Source: Flaviflexus sp.
Lineage (GTDB): Bacteria > Actinomycetota > Actinomycetes > Actinomycetales > Actinomycetaceae
Assembly (NCBI GenBank): GCA_030537635.1
Contig: JAUNVM010000004.1
Coordinates: forward strand, 45,210 to 109,209
Length of the DNA: 64,000 bases
Reading direction: 5' to 3'
In this document: piece after piece, positions 42,739 through 53,686 of the stretch
Layout of the letters: each line of letters starts with the position of its first letter
Numbering within the stretch: position 1 is the first letter of the stretch
The notes under the pieces: model-generated
What the model saw: the letters and a program-made list of their open reading frames with translations, nothing else
Database searches by the model: none
Told to the model about the DNA's origin: nothing
Translations under genes and position numbers: made by a program

Positions 42739-43904
42739 GAGACGCGGCACTGCTCGTCCTCGAAGACGGAAAGGTTTTCCACGGCCGGGCCTGGGGAGGC
42801 CGGGGTCGTACGCTCGGCGAAATCGTTTTCGCCACGGCGATGACCGGATATCAGGAGACCTTCACCGACCCCTCCTATCACCGCCAGATCATCGTCATGA
42901 CTGCCCCGCACATTGGCAACACCGGGGTTAATGCCGAGGACCGCGAATCGGAGCGTATGTGGCCCGCCGGCATCGTCTGCCGCGAGCCGGCCCGCCGCGC
43001 TTCTTCCTGGCGTTCCGAGGGCAGCCTCGAAGATGATCTCATCGCCGCCGACCTCGTCGGAATCTGCGAGGTGGACACCCGCGCCATCACCCGCCACCTG
43101 CGCGAGCGCGGGGTCATGCGGGCCGGCATCTTCTCCGGCTCGGCCTTGCCGGCCGGCGCGGCCGCGGGCGATGCTGAGGCGATTGCCGTTCTCCTCGAGA
43201 TCGTGGCCGCCTCCCCGCAGATGGGAGGGGCGGATCTGGCCGGTGAGGTCACCACCCCCGAAACCTACGTGGTGGAGCCGATGGGGGAGTTCGAGGGCAA
43301 GGAGCCGCTCGCCCACGTCGTCGCGGTTGATCTTGGCATCAAGGCCCGCTCGCCCTGGGCGCTCGCCCGGCGTGGCGCCAAGGTCTCCATCGTCCCGCGC
43401 GGCACCACCCTCGAAGAGGTGCTCGCGCTGGGGCCCGACGGCGTCTTCTTCTCCAATGGCCCGGGCGATCCCGCGGCTGCGGATGAGGAGGTGGAGCTGC
43501 TGCGCGGCATCCTCGATGAGAAGATTCCCTACTTCGGTATCTGCTTTGGCAATCAGATTCTCGGCCGCGCGCTGGGCTATGGCACCTACAAGCTGGCCTA
43601 CGGGCACCGCGGGGTCAACCAGCCGGTCATGCACCGGGAGACCGGGCGGGTGGAAATCACCTCCCACAATCACGGCTTCGCCCTCGACGTTCCGCTCGAA
43701 CCGTCGATTGCGCCCTTCGATCAGGGCCGCTACGGCCGGGTCGAGGTCACCCACGTTGGTCTCAACGACTCGGTTGTCGAGGGAATCCGCTGCCTCGACC
43801 TGCCGGCCTTTTCCGTCCAGTTCCATCCCGAAGCGGCCGCCGGTCCGCACGATGGTGAGCATCTCTTCGACCGGTTCATCTCCCTCATGAAGGAGGAGGC
43901 ATAA
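42735..43904 (+). CDS. carA: Carbamoyl phosphate synthase small subunit
   Basis: Glutaminase subunit that feeds ammonia to CarB. The 389-residue protein has the CarA-specific N-terminal domain ([22 protein letters not shown], in part) and a class I amidotransferase domain with nucleophile Cys in [16 protein letters not shown] and the His-Glu pair in [11 protein letters not shown]. Intact and full length. It overlaps carB by one base (TAATG). Confidence 0.97.
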   Translation: MRDAALLVLEDGKVFHGRAWGGRGRTLGEIVFATAMTGYQETFTDPSYHRQIIVMTAPHIGNTGVNAEDRESERMWPAGIVCREPARRASSWRSEGSLEDDLIAADLVGICEVDTRAITRHLRERGVMRAGIFSGSALPAGAAAGDAEAIAVLLEIVAASPQMGGADLAGEVTTPETYVVEPMGEFEGKEPLAHVVAVDLGIKARSPWALARRGAKVSIVPRGTTLEEVLALGPDGVFFSNGPGDPAAADEEVELLRGILDEKIPYFGICFGNQILGRALGYGTYKLAYGHRGVNQPVMHRETGRVEITSHNHGFALDVPLEPSIAPFDQGRYGRVEVTHVGLNDSVVEGIRCLDLPAFSVQFHPEAAAGPHDGEHLFDRFISLMKEEA

Positions 43905-46900
43905 TGCCGAAGCGCACCGATATCTCCTCGGTTCTCGTCATCGGCTCCGGCCCCATCGTCATCGGCCAGGCCTGCGAATTCGACTACTCGGGCTCCCAGG
44001 CTTGCCGGGTGCTCAAGGAGGAGGGCCTGCGGGTCATCCTCGTCAACTCCAATCCGGCGACGATCATGACCGATCCGAACCTTGCCGACGCCACCTACAT
44101 TGAGCCGATCACGGCCGAAGTGCTCACCACGATTATCGACAAGGAGCGCCCGGACGCCCTGCTGCCCACCCTCGGCGGGCAGACCGCCCTCAATGCGGCC
44201 GTTGAGCTCGGCGAGCTCGGCGTGCTGGATAAGTACGGGGTGGAGCTCATTGGTGCCCGCCTCGAGGCCATTGCCGCCGGCGAGGACCGCGAGGAATTCA
44301 AGGAGGTGGTTGAGCGGTGCGGGGCGAGCTCCGCCCGCTCGGTCATCTGCAATTCGCTCGAGGCGTGCCACCGGGCGGCCGAGGATCTCGGATATCCGCT
44401 CGTCGTGCGCCCCTCGTACACGATGGGCGGGCTGGGATCCGGCTTTGCGCACGGTCCGGAGGATCTTGAGCGGATCGCCGGTGCCGGCATCCACTATTCC
44501 CCGACGGGGGAGGTTCTTCTCGAAGAATCCATTCTCGGCTGGAAGGAATACGAGCTGGAGATCATGCGCGATGGCGCCGACAACGTCGTCGTCGTGTGCT
44601 CGATCGAGAACGTCGACCCGGTCGGCGTGCACACCGGCGATTCCATCACCGTGGCCCCCGCGCTCACCCTCACCGACCGGGAATACCAGAACCTGCGCGA
44701 CATTGGCATCGCCATCATCCGCGAGGTCGGCGTCGACACTGGTGGCTGTAACATCCAGTTCGCCGTCGAGCCCGACACCGGCCGGGTCATCGTCATCGAG
44801 ATGAATCCGCGGGTATCGCGCTCCTCAGCGCTTGCCTCGAAGGCCACCGGCTTCCCGATTGCTAAGATCGCGGCGCGCCTTGCGCTCGGCTACACCCTTG
44901 ACGAGATCGATAACGACATCACGGGAACCACCCCGGCCTCCTTCGAGCCGGCCCTCGACTACGTCGTCGTCAAGGTGCCCCGCTTCGCCTTCGAGAAGTT
45001 CCCGGCCGCCTCCGATGAGCTGACGACCACGATGAAATCGGTGGGCGAGGCCATGGCGCTCGGCCGCAACTTTACCGAGGCCCTCAACAAGGCGCTGCGC
45101 TCCATCGACAAGTCCGGCTCGAGCTTCGACATGTCCCAGGCCATCGCGTCCGAACTGACGGACGAGGAGCTGGTGGATCTGCTTCAGTCTATGGCCCGGC
45201 CCACCGAGCATCGCATCCACGAGGTCGCGAGCGCCCTGTGGCGCGGGGCCAGCATCGAGCAGGTGTATGAGGCAACGAAGATCGATCCCTGGTTCCTTGA
45301 TCAAATCCTCCTCATCGGCGAGGTGGCGGCCCAGGTGGCCGATGCGCCCGCGCTCACCCGCGAGGTCCTCGCCATCGCCAAGCGGCACGGACTCTCCGAT
45401 GAGCAGATTGGCCAGCTGCGGCAGATGAGCGAGGAGGCGGTGAGGGAGATCCGCGCCGCCTACGGCCTGCACCCGGTGTACAAGACGGTGGACACGTGCG
45501 CCGCCGAGTTCGCGGCCGCCACGCCCTACCACTACTCCACCTACGAGGAGGAGTCCGAGGTGGCGGACCGCGAGCGACCCGCCGTCATCATTCTCGGCTC
45601 GGGGCCCAACCGGATCGGCCAGGGCATCGAATTCGACTACTCGTGCGTGCACGCCACCATTGCGCTGCGCGAGCGCTACGAGACCATCATGGTCAACTGC
45701 AATCCCGAGACGGTGTCCACCGACTATGACATGTCCGACCGGCTCTACTTCGAGCCGCTCACCCTCGAGGACGTGCTGGAGATCTATCGGGCCGAATCGG
45801 CCGCCGGGCCGGTGGCCGGTGTCATCGTCCAGCTCGGCGGGCAAACCCCACTGTCGCTGGCGGCAGAGTTGGAGGCGCACGGGGTTCCCATTCTCGGCAC
45901 CCCGCCCGCCGCCATCGACCACGCCGAGGACCGCGGCGCCTTCGGGGCCGTCCTCGCCGAGGCGAATCTTCCCGCCCCGGCCTACGGCACCGCGACGAGC
46001 GCCGCCCAGGCCCTCCACGTTGCCGAGGAGATCGGCTACCCCGTCCTCGTCCGGCCCTCTTACGTGCTCGGCGGGCGGGGCATGGAGATCATCTTCGAGG
46101 AGGCCGGGCTCAAGAGCTATTTGGCCAAGCGCGGGGAGATGAGGGGGCCGCTGCTCATTGATCGATTCCTCGATGACGCTATCGAAATCGACGTGGATGC
46201 TCTCTACGACGGCGAGCAGCTCTTCCTTGGCGGAATCATGGAGCACATCGAGGAGGCCGGTATTCACTCCGGCGATTCGGCCTGCGTGCTGCCCCCGCTC
46301 ACCCTGGGCGCCAAGCTCATTGAGCGGATCCGCACCTCAACCGAGGCGATCGCCGCCGGGGTGGGGGTGCGCGGACTCATCAACATCCAGTTCGCCCTCG
46401 TCTCCGACGTCCTCTACGTCATCGAGGCCAATCCGCGCGCCTCGCGCACCGTGCCATTCGTCGCGAAGGCCACCGGGGTTCCGCTTGCCAAGGCCGCCGC
46501 CCTCATCCAGGCCGGCGACACGATTGCCGAGCTCAAGGAATCCGGCCTGCTGCCCGAGCAGGACGCCGCGCGCATCGATCTCACCGATCCGATTGCCGTC
46601 AAGGAGGCCGTGCTGCCCTTCAAGCGCTTTGCCACCGCCTCCGGCCGCATCGTCGACACCCTGCTCGGCCCGGAAATGAGGTCGACCGGCGAGGTTATGG
46701 GGCTGGATACCTCGTTCCCGCAGGCCTACGCCAAGTCCCAGGAGGCCGCCTTCGGTGGCCTGCCCAGAAGCGGCTCTGTCTTCGTCTCGGTGGCCGACCG
46801 GGATAAGAATGCGATCATCTTCCCGGTTCTGCGCCTGAAAGACCTCGGATACGAGATCTACGCGACCTCCGGCACGGCCGGGCTGCTCAGCCGCTACGGG

Positions 46901-47191
46901 GTTCAGTCCACGTCCGTGCGCAAGAACTCCGAGGGCACCGGGCCGAACGGGGAGCCGACCGTCAACGACCTCATCGAGGCCGGCAAGATCGATATGGTCG
47001 TCAACACCCCGAATTCGCCGGGCGCCCGCGCCGACGGATATGAGATCCGGGCCGCCACCACGGCCGCCGACCGGGCCATCATCACCACCGCCTCCGCCTT
47101 TGGCGCCGCGGTGCAGGCGATGTCCTCGGCCCGCGAAAGCGGCTACTCGGTCCAGTCTCTCCAGGAGCTTGAGGCAAGGAGGCGGGTGTGA
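43904..47191 (+). CDS. carB: Carbamoyl phosphate synthase large subunit
   Basis: A 1095-residue synthase that makes carbamoyl phosphate for pyrimidines and arginine. Two homologous halves are visible: the first begins [20 protein letters not shown] and the second [20 protein letters not shown], each with an ATP-grasp domain ([11 protein letters not shown] near residue 172; [11 protein letters not shown] in the second half). A methylglyoxal-synthase-like allosteric domain closes the protein (about 950-1090, with [17 protein letters not shown]). It overlaps pyrF by four bases. It is the longest gene in the window. Confidence 0.98.
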   Translation: MPKRTDISSVLVIGSGPIVIGQACEFDYSGSQACRVLKEEGLRVILVNSNPATIMTDPNLADATYIEPITAEVLTTIIDKERPDALLPTLGGQTALNAAVELGELGVLDKYGVELIGARLEAIAAGEDREEFKEVVERCGASSARSVICNSLEACHRAAEDLGYPLVVRPSYTMGGLGSGFAHGPEDLERIAGAGIHYSPTGEVLLEESILGWKEYELEIMRDGADNVVVVCSIENVDPVGVHTGDSITVAPALTLTDREYQNLRDIGIAIIREVGVDTGGCNIQFAVEPDTGRVIVIEMNPRVSRSSALASKATGFPIAKIAARLALGYTLDEIDNDITGTTPASFEPALDYVVVKVPRFAFEKFPAASDELTTTMKSVGEAMALGRNFTEALNKALRSIDKSGSSFDMSQAIASELTDEELVDLLQSMARPTEHRIHEVASALWRGASIEQVYEATKIDPWFLDQILLIGEVAAQVADAPALTREVLAIAKRHGLSDEQIGQLRQMSEEAVREIRAAYGLHPVYKTVDTCAAEFAAATPYHYSTYEEESEVADRERPAVIILGSGPNRIGQGIEFDYSCVHATIALRERYETIMVNCNPETVSTDYDMSDRLYFEPLTLEDVLEIYRAESAAGPVAGVIVQLGGQTPLSLAAELEAHGVPILGTPPAAIDHAEDRGAFGAVLAEANLPAPAYGTATSAAQALHVAEEIGYPVLVRPSYVLGGRGMEIIFEEAGLKSYLAKRGEMRGPLLIDRFLDDAIEIDVDALYDGEQLFLGGIMEHIEEAGIHSGDSACVLPPLTLGAKLIERIRTSTEAIAAGVGVRGLINIQFALVSDVLYVIEANPRASRTVPFVAKATGVPLAKAAALIQAGDTIAELKESGLLPEQDAARIDLTDPIAVKEAVLPFKRFATASGRIVDTLLGPEMRSTGEVMGLDTSFPQAYAKSQEAAFGGLPRSGSVFVSVADRDKNAIIFPVLRLKDLGYEIYATSGTAGLLSRYGVQSTSVRKNSEGTGPNGEPTVNDLIEAGKIDMVVNTPNSPGARADGYEIRAATTAADRAIITTASAFGAAVQAMSSARESGYSVQSLQELEARRRV

Positions 47192-48009
47192 CCTTTGCGC
47201 AGCGGCTCGCCGAAGCCCAGCAGCGGTTCGGACCGATTTGCGTCGGCGCCGACCCGCACGAGTCCATCCTCCGCGACTGGGGCCTGGAGGCCAGCCCGGC
47301 CGGCCTCGCCTCCTTCTGCGACATTCTCATCGAGGCCTTCGCCGGCCAGGTGGCCTCGACCAAGCCACAGGTCGCCTTCTTTGAGCGCTACGGCTCGGCG
47401 GGCATGGCGCAGCTGGAGCGATACATGCAGGCCATGCGCGAGGCGGGCACCCTCGTCATCGCCGATGCCAAGCGCGGCGACATCGGATCGACCATGGCCG
47501 GATACGCGGCGGCATGGCTGGGGGATGGGCCCCTTGCCGCCGATGCGGTGACCCTCAGCCCCTATCTTGGCGTGGATTCACTTCGTCCCGCTTTCGAGCT
47601 CGCCAAAGACAACGATCGCGGGGTGTTTGTCCTCGCCGTGACCTCCAATCCCGAAGGTTCGCAGGTCCAGGGTTCGGGCCAGCCCGCCATCGCTGCCCAC
47701 ATTGTGGACGAGCTAGGACGTTGGAACAGGGAACTTTGGCCTGGTATGACCGGGTCTGTCGGTGCAGTGATAGGCGCAACTGCTGAGGCGCGCCTTGCCT
47801 CGTGGGGAGTCGATATCGACGTGCTGTGCGGCACAGTTCTCGCTCCGGGCGTTGGAGCACAAGGGGCAAAGGTGGATCAAGCGCTCAGGGTTGGGGGAGC
47901 GAATGTCACGTGCATTCCACTCTCCAGGGCAATTCTGCAGGCCGGACCCCGCATATCAGACATGAGACAAGTCTGGCATGTGTGGTCTTTTGCGAAAGAT
48001 GGGGCATAG
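47188..48009 (+). CDS. pyrF: Orotidine 5'-phosphate decarboxylase
   Basis: Last step of UMP synthesis. The 273-residue protein is the type 2 form with [15 protein letters not shown], Lys in [11 protein letters not shown], the catalytic [17 protein letters not shown], and [16 protein letters not shown]. From about base 47700 to the stop, codon use changes abruptly: AGG, ATA, CTA, AGA, GCA and CAA codons become common, unlike the first two thirds. The protein still ends normally with an APGVGAQG phosphate-binding segment. pyrD and pyrE are not in this operon. Confidence 0.96.
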   Translation: MTFAQRLAEAQQRFGPICVGADPHESILRDWGLEASPAGLASFCDILIEAFAGQVASTKPQVAFFERYGSAGMAQLERYMQAMREAGTLVIADAKRGDIGSTMAGYAAAWLGDGPLAADAVTLSPYLGVDSLRPAFELAKDNDRGVFVLAVTSNPEGSQVQGSGQPAIAAHIVDELGRWNRELWPGMTGSVGAVIGATAEARLASWGVDIDVLCGTVLAPGVGAQGAKVDQALRVGGANVTCIPLSRAILQAGPRISDMRQVWHVWSFAKDGA

Positions 48010-48015
48010 ATTTGG

Positions 48016-48021
48016 TAGCCT
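48016..48021 (+). promoter_or_regulatory. Putative -10 box for mihF
   Basis: TAGCCT, six bases after the pyrF stop and 55 before the mihF ATG. It has the same hexamer as the boxes before rpsD and ruvA. Leader about 48 bases. Confidence 0.4.
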
Positions 48022-48076
48022 AATGCATGGCATCTCGCAAACGCTGAGATCGAACATCACCTAATTGGAGGCAATC

Positions 48077-48388
48077 ATGGCCCTACCTTCCCTCTCGCCC
48101 GAACAGCGTCAGGCAGCATTGGAGCAGGCGGCTGTCGCCCGCAAGCGTCGCGCCGAAATCAAAAAGGAGCTGAAGGCTGGCTTGATGAAGCTGTCCGAGG
48201 TCCTCGAGCTCGCTAAGAGCGACGAGATCGTCGCCAAGCTTCGGGTGAGCGCCCTGCTCGAATCCATGCCCGGTATTGGTACCGCCAAGACCCGCGCCAT
48301 CATGGACCGGACGAACATCTCGCCGACCCGCCGGGTGGGCGGCCTCGGTCAGAATCAGCGTCGCGCACTCGTGGAGCTGTTCGGCTGA
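48077..48388 (+). CDS. mihF: Integration host factor, actinobacterial type (mIHF)
   Basis: A 103-residue nucleoid-associated DNA-binding protein found only in actinobacteria. It begins MALPSLSPEQRQAALEQA after TTGGAGG at good spacing (an upstream TTG at 48065 is part of that site). Its helix-two-turn-helix-like core reads LESMPGIGTAKTRAIMDR followed by ISPTRRVGGLGQNQ, the DNA-contact region. It precedes gmk with a one-base overlap (TGATG), a conserved pairing. Confidence 0.96.
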   Translation: MALPSLSPEQRQAALEQAAVARKRRAEIKKELKAGLMKLSEVLELAKSDEIVAKLRVSALLESMPGIGTAKTRAIMDRTNISPTRRVGGLGQNQRRALVELFG

Positions 48389-48945
48389 TGTCTACACCCG
48401 CTTTCGTCGTGTGCGGTCCGACGGCGGTGGGTAAAGACACCCTTATCCGCCGCATGCGCGGCCTCGAGCCGCGCATCTGGCTGTCCATCTCTGCCACCAC
48501 TCGCGATCCTCGCCCCGGCGAGGTCGATGGTGTCGACTACTACTTCGTCACCCAGTCCCGGTTCGATGAACTCATCGCTTCCGGCGATATGCTCGAATGG
48601 GCCGTTGTCCACGGGGTGCACCGCTACGGCACTCCCCGCCAGCCGGTGACCGAGGCGCTGGATCGCGGCGACATCGCTCTTCTCGAGGTCGATCTCGCCG
48701 GCGCCCGCCAGGTCCGCCAGTCCATGCCCGAGGCCACCCAGATCTTCATCGCCCCACCGGCCTTCGAGGATCTTGCCCGCCGGCTCGCCGCGCGCGGCAC
48801 CGAGGGCCCCGAGGAACGGCAGCGCCGCCTGGAAACCGCCAAGGTGGAACTGGCGGCGGCCGATGAATTCGATCATGTCGTCGTTAACGATGACGTGGCC
48901 CGAGCCACCGATGAGCTCCTGTCGATTATTCGCTCGATGGGATAG
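48388..48945 (+). CDS. gmk: Guanylate kinase
   Basis: Phosphorylates GMP to GDP. The 185-residue protein has a P-loop that reads VCGPTAVGKDTLIRR, with GxxxxGK followed by Asp instead of Ser/Thr. GMP-binding residues occur in SISATTRDPRPGEVDGVDYYFV, and the lid is RRLAARGTEGPEERQRRLE. The start overlaps the mihF stop by one base. rpoZ follows after 31 bases with its own -10 box overlapping the gmk stop. Confidence 0.95.
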   Translation: MSTPAFVVCGPTAVGKDTLIRRMRGLEPRIWLSISATTRDPRPGEVDGVDYYFVTQSRFDELIASGDMLEWAVVHGVHRYGTPRQPVTEALDRGDIALLEVDLAGARQVRQSMPEATQIFIAPPAFEDLARRLAARGTEGPEERQRRLETAKVELAAADEFDHVVVNDDVARATDELLSIIRSMG

Positions 48946-48948
48946 ACT
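48943..48948 (+). promoter_or_regulatory. Putative -10 box for rpoZ
   Basis: TAGACT overlaps the gmk stop codon. RNA from about 48955 would contain GAAAGGGAG before the rpoZ ATG. Confidence 0.4.
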
Positions 48949-48976
48949 GGTCAGGCTCAACTAGCGAAAGGGAGCT

Positions 48977-49246
48977 ATGTACGGAACCGTGCCCGAGCCG
49001 GAGGGTATCACCTACCCGCCGATCGACGATCTTCTCGACAAGGTCGACTCGAAGTACGCGCTCGCCGTGTATGCCGCGGATCGCGCCCGGCAGATCAACG
49101 ACTACCGGCAGGAACTCATGTCCGCCGAGGGCAACGTCATGCACGTGGGCCCGCTCGTTGCCGCCGATCCGGAGGATAAGCCGCTGTCCATCGCCCTGGC
49201 CGAGGCCGTCGAGGACAAGCTCATCCTGCCGCCGACCGAAGACTAA
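48977..49246 (+). CDS. rpoZ: RNA polymerase omega subunit
   Basis: Small assembly subunit of RNA polymerase. The 89-residue protein has the family core [20 protein letters not shown] followed by [11 protein letters not shown] and the C-terminal [15 protein letters not shown]. Length and position after gmk are standard. The ATG has GAAAGGGAG upstream. coaBC starts one base after the stop. Confidence 0.96.
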   Translation: MYGTVPEPEGITYPPIDDLLDKVDSKYALAVYAADRARQINDYRQELMSAEGNVMHVGPLVAADPEDKPLSIALAEAVEDKLILPPTED

Positions 49247-49247
49247 C

Positions 49248-50516
49248 GTGTCGAAGAATCAGGGGCCTGCCACATCGGCAGGCCCTTGCACCATCCTCCT
49301 GGGCGTCACCGGGGGGATTGCGGCATATAAGGCGCCCATCCTGGCCCGCCTCCTCATTAAGGACGGCCACGACGTGCGCGTCATCCCCACCGACTCCGCA
49401 CTGGAGATGGTGGGGGCGCCGACCTTTGCCGCGCTCACCGGCCACGCGGTCGCCACCTCCGTCTTTGATGATCCCGAGGGAGTCGATCACGTGCGCCTGG
49501 GCGCCGAGGCCGATCTCCTGATCATCGCCCCCGCCACGGCGAATACGATGGCCAAGCTGGCGGCCGGCATCGCGGATAATCTGCTGACCGCGACCGCGCT
49601 CGTGGCAACCTGCCCGGTGCTCGTCGCGCCGGCCATGCACACCCAGATGTGGAATCATCCGGCCACCCGGGACAATGTCGAGACGCTGCGCGCCCGCGGC
49701 ATCACCGTGCTCGAGCCCGCGAGCGGCCGCCTGACAGGCGCGGATTCCGGCGTGGGGCGACTGCCCGAGCCGGAGGATATCCACCGCGCCGCGCTCAAGG
49801 TTCTCGACGGCCCGCGGCCAACAAATTCCGAAGAATCTGCCAAGGACGGCTTGGCCGGGCGACGATTCCTTGTCTCGGCGGGCGGGACCCGCGAGCCGAT
49901 CGACCCGGTGCGCTATCTCGGCAATCGCTCCTCGGGCCGCCAGGGCATTGAGATTGCCCGCGCGGCTGCCCGTCTCGGCGCCGAGGTCACCCTCGTGGCC
50001 TGCAATGTCTCCGAGCACCTGCTGCCCACCGAGCCCGGCATCGAGATCCTCACCGCCCAGACCGCGCTCGACCTGCGCGAGATCATGGTGTCCCGAGCCC
50101 CCGAGGCGGACTGCGTGGTCCAGGCGGCCGCGGTGGCCGATTATCGGCCGGCCGAGGCGGCTTCGACAAAGCATAAGCGCAGCGAGGGCAAGCTCAAGCT
50201 TGATCTCGTGGAGAATCCCGATATCCTCGCCGAGCTGGCGGCCATGGGTCTTCGCGGACTCGTTGTTGGCTTTGCGGCCGAGACCGGCGGGGAGAAGGAC
50301 GTCCTCACCCTCGGCATGGAAAAAGCCCGGCGCAAGGGCGCCGATCTGCTCGCCATCAACGAGGTGGGGGAGGACCGGGGCTTCGGAGATGTTGATAACG
50401 AGGTGGTCATTGTCCGCGCCGATGGATCCGTTGTCTCCCGTGCCGCCGGGCCAAAGTCTCGGATCGCGGAAGCCCTGCTCACGGCTATCACTTTGGAGCT
50501 GGACGGACTAGAGTAA
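49248..50516 (+). CDS. coaBC: Phosphopantothenoylcysteine decarboxylase / synthetase
   Basis: Bifunctional coenzyme A enzyme, 422 residues. CoaC half: flavin-binding VTGGIAAYKAPILARLL, APATANTMAKLAAGIADNLL and substrate-binding APAMHTQMW; it needs FMN. CoaB half from about residue 205: SAGGTREPIDPVRYLGNRSSG, AAAVADYRPAEAAS, and the acid loop NEVGEDRGFGDVDNEV. The GTG start at 49248 follows rpoZ by one base; the longer in-frame extension lies inside rpoZ and is rejected. metK begins six bases after the stop, with a -10 box overlapping the end. Confidence 0.94.
   Translation: MSKNQGPATSAGPCTILLGVTGGIAAYKAPILARLLIKDGHDVRVIPTDSALEMVGAPTFAALTGHAVATSVFDDPEGVDHVRLGAEADLLIIAPATANTMAKLAAGIADNLLTATALVATCPVLVAPAMHTQMWNHPATRDNVETLRARGITVLEPASGRLTGADSGVGRLPEPEDIHRAALKVLDGPRPTNSEESAKDGLAGRRFLVSAGGTREPIDPVRYLGNRSSGRQGIEIARAAARLGAEVTLVACNVSEHLLPTEPGIEILTAQTALDLREIMVSRAPEADCVVQAAAVADYRPAEAASTKHKRSEGKLKLDLVENPDILAELAAMGLRGLVVGFAAETGGEKDVLTLGMEKARRKGADLLAINEVGEDRGFGDVDNEVVIVRADGSVVSRAAGPKSRIAEALLTAITLELDGLE
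50509..50514 (+). promoter_or_regulatory. -10 box before metK, possibly leaderless
   Basis: TAGAGT inside the coaBC end, eight bases before the metK GTG. The AAGG between could act weakly as a ribosome site on read-through mRNA. Confidence 0.35.
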
Positions 50517-50522
50517 GGCCTC

Positions 50523-51710
<1,188 letters not shown>

Positions 51711-51743
51711 CTCCGTGTCCGCCCCGTGTGGTGAACTGGCCTG

Positions 51744-53645
51744 GTGAGCGAGCCACTCTTTGAGCTGCCTCCGGAGCCCCTTGTGGCGGCCCCGGAGGCA
51801 CCGGTGCGCACCATCGAGGCAGACTTTCCCGATCCGGTGGCCAGGGTGGTCGCCGACGTGCCGTTTTCCTGGCCGGATCTCGATTACGACTATCTCGTGC
51901 CGGACAGGCTTGCCGAGGCGGCAAAGCCCGGGACTCGGGTGCGCGTTCCCTTCGGCTCTGGCCGGGTCACCGGCATCATCCTCGAGCGGCGCGCCACCAC
52001 CGATGCCAAGCGACTAAGAAAAGTCGAGCGGGTGCTCGGCGAGCCGGTGCTCACCGAGGAAGTCTCCGCTCTTATCCAAGCTATTGCCCGCGATCACGTG
52101 TGCTCGCGCCACGACGTGATCCGCATGGCGATCCCGCCCCGGCACGCGCGCGGCGAAAAGGCGGCCCTCGCCCTGCCCCGCGCCTCCTTCCCCGACGCTT
52201 CGGGGCCCGCCCGCCCCGAACTCATTGCGCCCGGCGAACGCATCATCGCCTCCGGTCATCCACTGACCCTTGCCATCGAGGCCGCGGCCGCAACCCTGGC
52301 CGGCGGGGGAGCCGCCCTCATCATCCTTCCCACCGCAGCCGATATTGGTCAGGCCTCCCGCCGTGCCCGCGAGGCGCTGCCCGGCGAGCCGATTGCCCGG
52401 CTCTCGGCCGAGGACAGCGGGGAGACCCGCTACCGGCACTTCATGAGCGCGCTGAGTGGCCGGGCCCGCCTCGTCATCGGCACCCGGCAGGCTGCCTACG
52501 CCCCGCTGGAAAATCTCGCCACCATGATCATCGTCGATGAGGCCAATGGGGCCATGCGGGACAAGCACAGCCCCTACCTGTGGGCCGATGAGGTGCTGCG
52601 GCGCAGGCTGACGCCGCAGCGGTGCCTGCTGCGCCTGTCCTTTCCCACCCGGGTGGCCGCCCCGGCCGCCCCGCGCGCGGTCGACCGGTCGACGTGGCCG
52701 AAGGCCTCGGTGGCCGAGCAGTGGCCCGGCGCCCAGGTCGGCGTCCTTCCCGATGCCGCCTTTTCCGTGCTGCGCGGCCATGACACCGCCCTGATTTCCG
52801 CCCCGCGTCCCGGTTACGTCCCGGCCCTTGCCTGCCAGCGGTGCGGCAAGCGAGCCCAGTGCCCCCAGTGCGGGCTGCCGCTCGCCGTTCCGAGCCCCGG
52901 GGTGGCGCCCTCGTGCCGGGCCTGCGGCAACCGCGCGTGGCGGTGTGAATGCGGCAGCGAGCAGCTGCGAGCCATGGCCCGCGGGGCGGGCCGGCTCGCC
53001 CAGGAGATCGGCCGGGCCTTCCCGGCCAAGAGCGTCGAGGTGGTGCGCAAGCGCGGCCAGGACACCGATGCCGACATCGTTATCGCCACCCCGGGGGCCG
53101 AGCCGCAGCGCATGTTCTCCTGCGCGGTCATTATCGATGCTGGGGCGCCGCTTGCCTCCCTATCCATCGACGCCGAAAACGAGGCCGTGGCCCGCTGGGC
53201 CCGGGTCGCCCGGCAGGTTGGGCCGGGCGGACACGTGCTGCTCGCGGGCGGCGCACCGCCCGATCTGGCCGAGGCCCTCGCCCGGCTCGACGAGGGATAT
53301 CACGACCGGCTGCTGGGCGAGCGGGAGGTCCTCCACCAGCCGCCCTTCCATCGCTGGTTCCTCATCGATGGCAAACGGCCCGATGTGGACCGGCTCCTTG
53401 GCCACGTGGGCGCCCGCCTGGCCGATGGCAGCGCGCCAAGTGCCAGTCTTGGCGATCTCATCAGCGGGGGCCGCCAGGTCTTCACCAAGGGCCTGTTCTT
53501 GCTCGGGCCGACCGGGGATGAGGAAAGCACCCGCGTCTTCTTGCACGAGGCCGCCCCTGCTGCGAGGCTTTCTGCCGCGCTGCGCGAATCGCTGGGGGAG
53601 ATGGGCAGGGCTCAGGTGCGGGTCGAGGCGGACCCGGCGCTGTAG
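51744..53645 (+). CDS. priA: Probable primosomal protein N', helicase motifs degenerate
   Basis: A 633-residue PriA-family protein. The N-terminal DNA-binding domain (VADVPFSWPDLDYDYLVPD, GTRVRVPFGSGRVTGII) and the zinc-binding cluster (CQRCGKRAQCPQCG and CRACGNRAWRCECG, eight cysteines) are kept. The Walker A position reads SGHPLTLAIEAA with no GKT, and the DEEH box reads VDEANGAM, so ATP hydrolysis is unlikely. Actinobacterial PriA proteins are commonly reported without helicase motifs; the role may be structural in replication restart. Starts with GTG 33 bases after metK. Confidence 0.85.
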   Translation: MSEPLFELPPEPLVAAPEAPVRTIEADFPDPVARVVADVPFSWPDLDYDYLVPDRLAEAAKPGTRVRVPFGSGRVTGIILERRATTDAKRLRKVERVLGEPVLTEEVSALIQAIARDHVCSRHDVIRMAIPPRHARGEKAALALPRASFPDASGPARPELIAPGERIIASGHPLTLAIEAAAATLAGGGAALIILPTAADIGQASRRAREALPGEPIARLSAEDSGETRYRHFMSALSGRARLVIGTRQAAYAPLENLATMIIVDEANGAMRDKHSPYLWADEVLRRRLTPQRCLLRLSFPTRVAAPAAPRAVDRSTWPKASVAEQWPGAQVGVLPDAAFSVLRGHDTALISAPRPGYVPALACQRCGKRAQCPQCGLPLAVPSPGVAPSCRACGNRAWRCECGSEQLRAMARGAGRLAQEIGRAFPAKSVEVVRKRGQDTDADIVIATPGAEPQRMFSCAVIIDAGAPLASLSIDAENEAVARWARVARQVGPGGHVLLAGGAPPDLAEALARLDEGYHDRLLGEREVLHQPPFHRWFLIDGKRPDVDRLLGHVGARLADGSAPSASLGDLISGGRQVFTKGLFLLGPTGDEESTRVFLHEAAPAARLSAALRESLGEMGRAQVRVEADPAL

Positions 53646-53674
53646 CGGTGGCGCGGGCGAGTCGGTGGAGCCGG

Positions 53675-53680
53675 TAGACT
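53675..53680 (+). promoter_or_regulatory. -10 box for a probably leaderless fmt
   Basis: TAGACT, then six bases, then GTG at 53687. No Shine-Dalgarno sequence in between. Confidence 0.45.
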
Positions 53681-53686
53681 GGCCGG

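Noticed and set aside
44825..46267. Long antisense open frame (480 codons) opposite carB
   Set aside because: Shadow of a highly biased GC-rich gene; its translation has no family features, and carB on the other strand is complete.
48061..48076. TTG start of mihF at 48065
   Set aside because: Those bases form the Shine-Dalgarno for the ATG at 48077, where family similarity begins.
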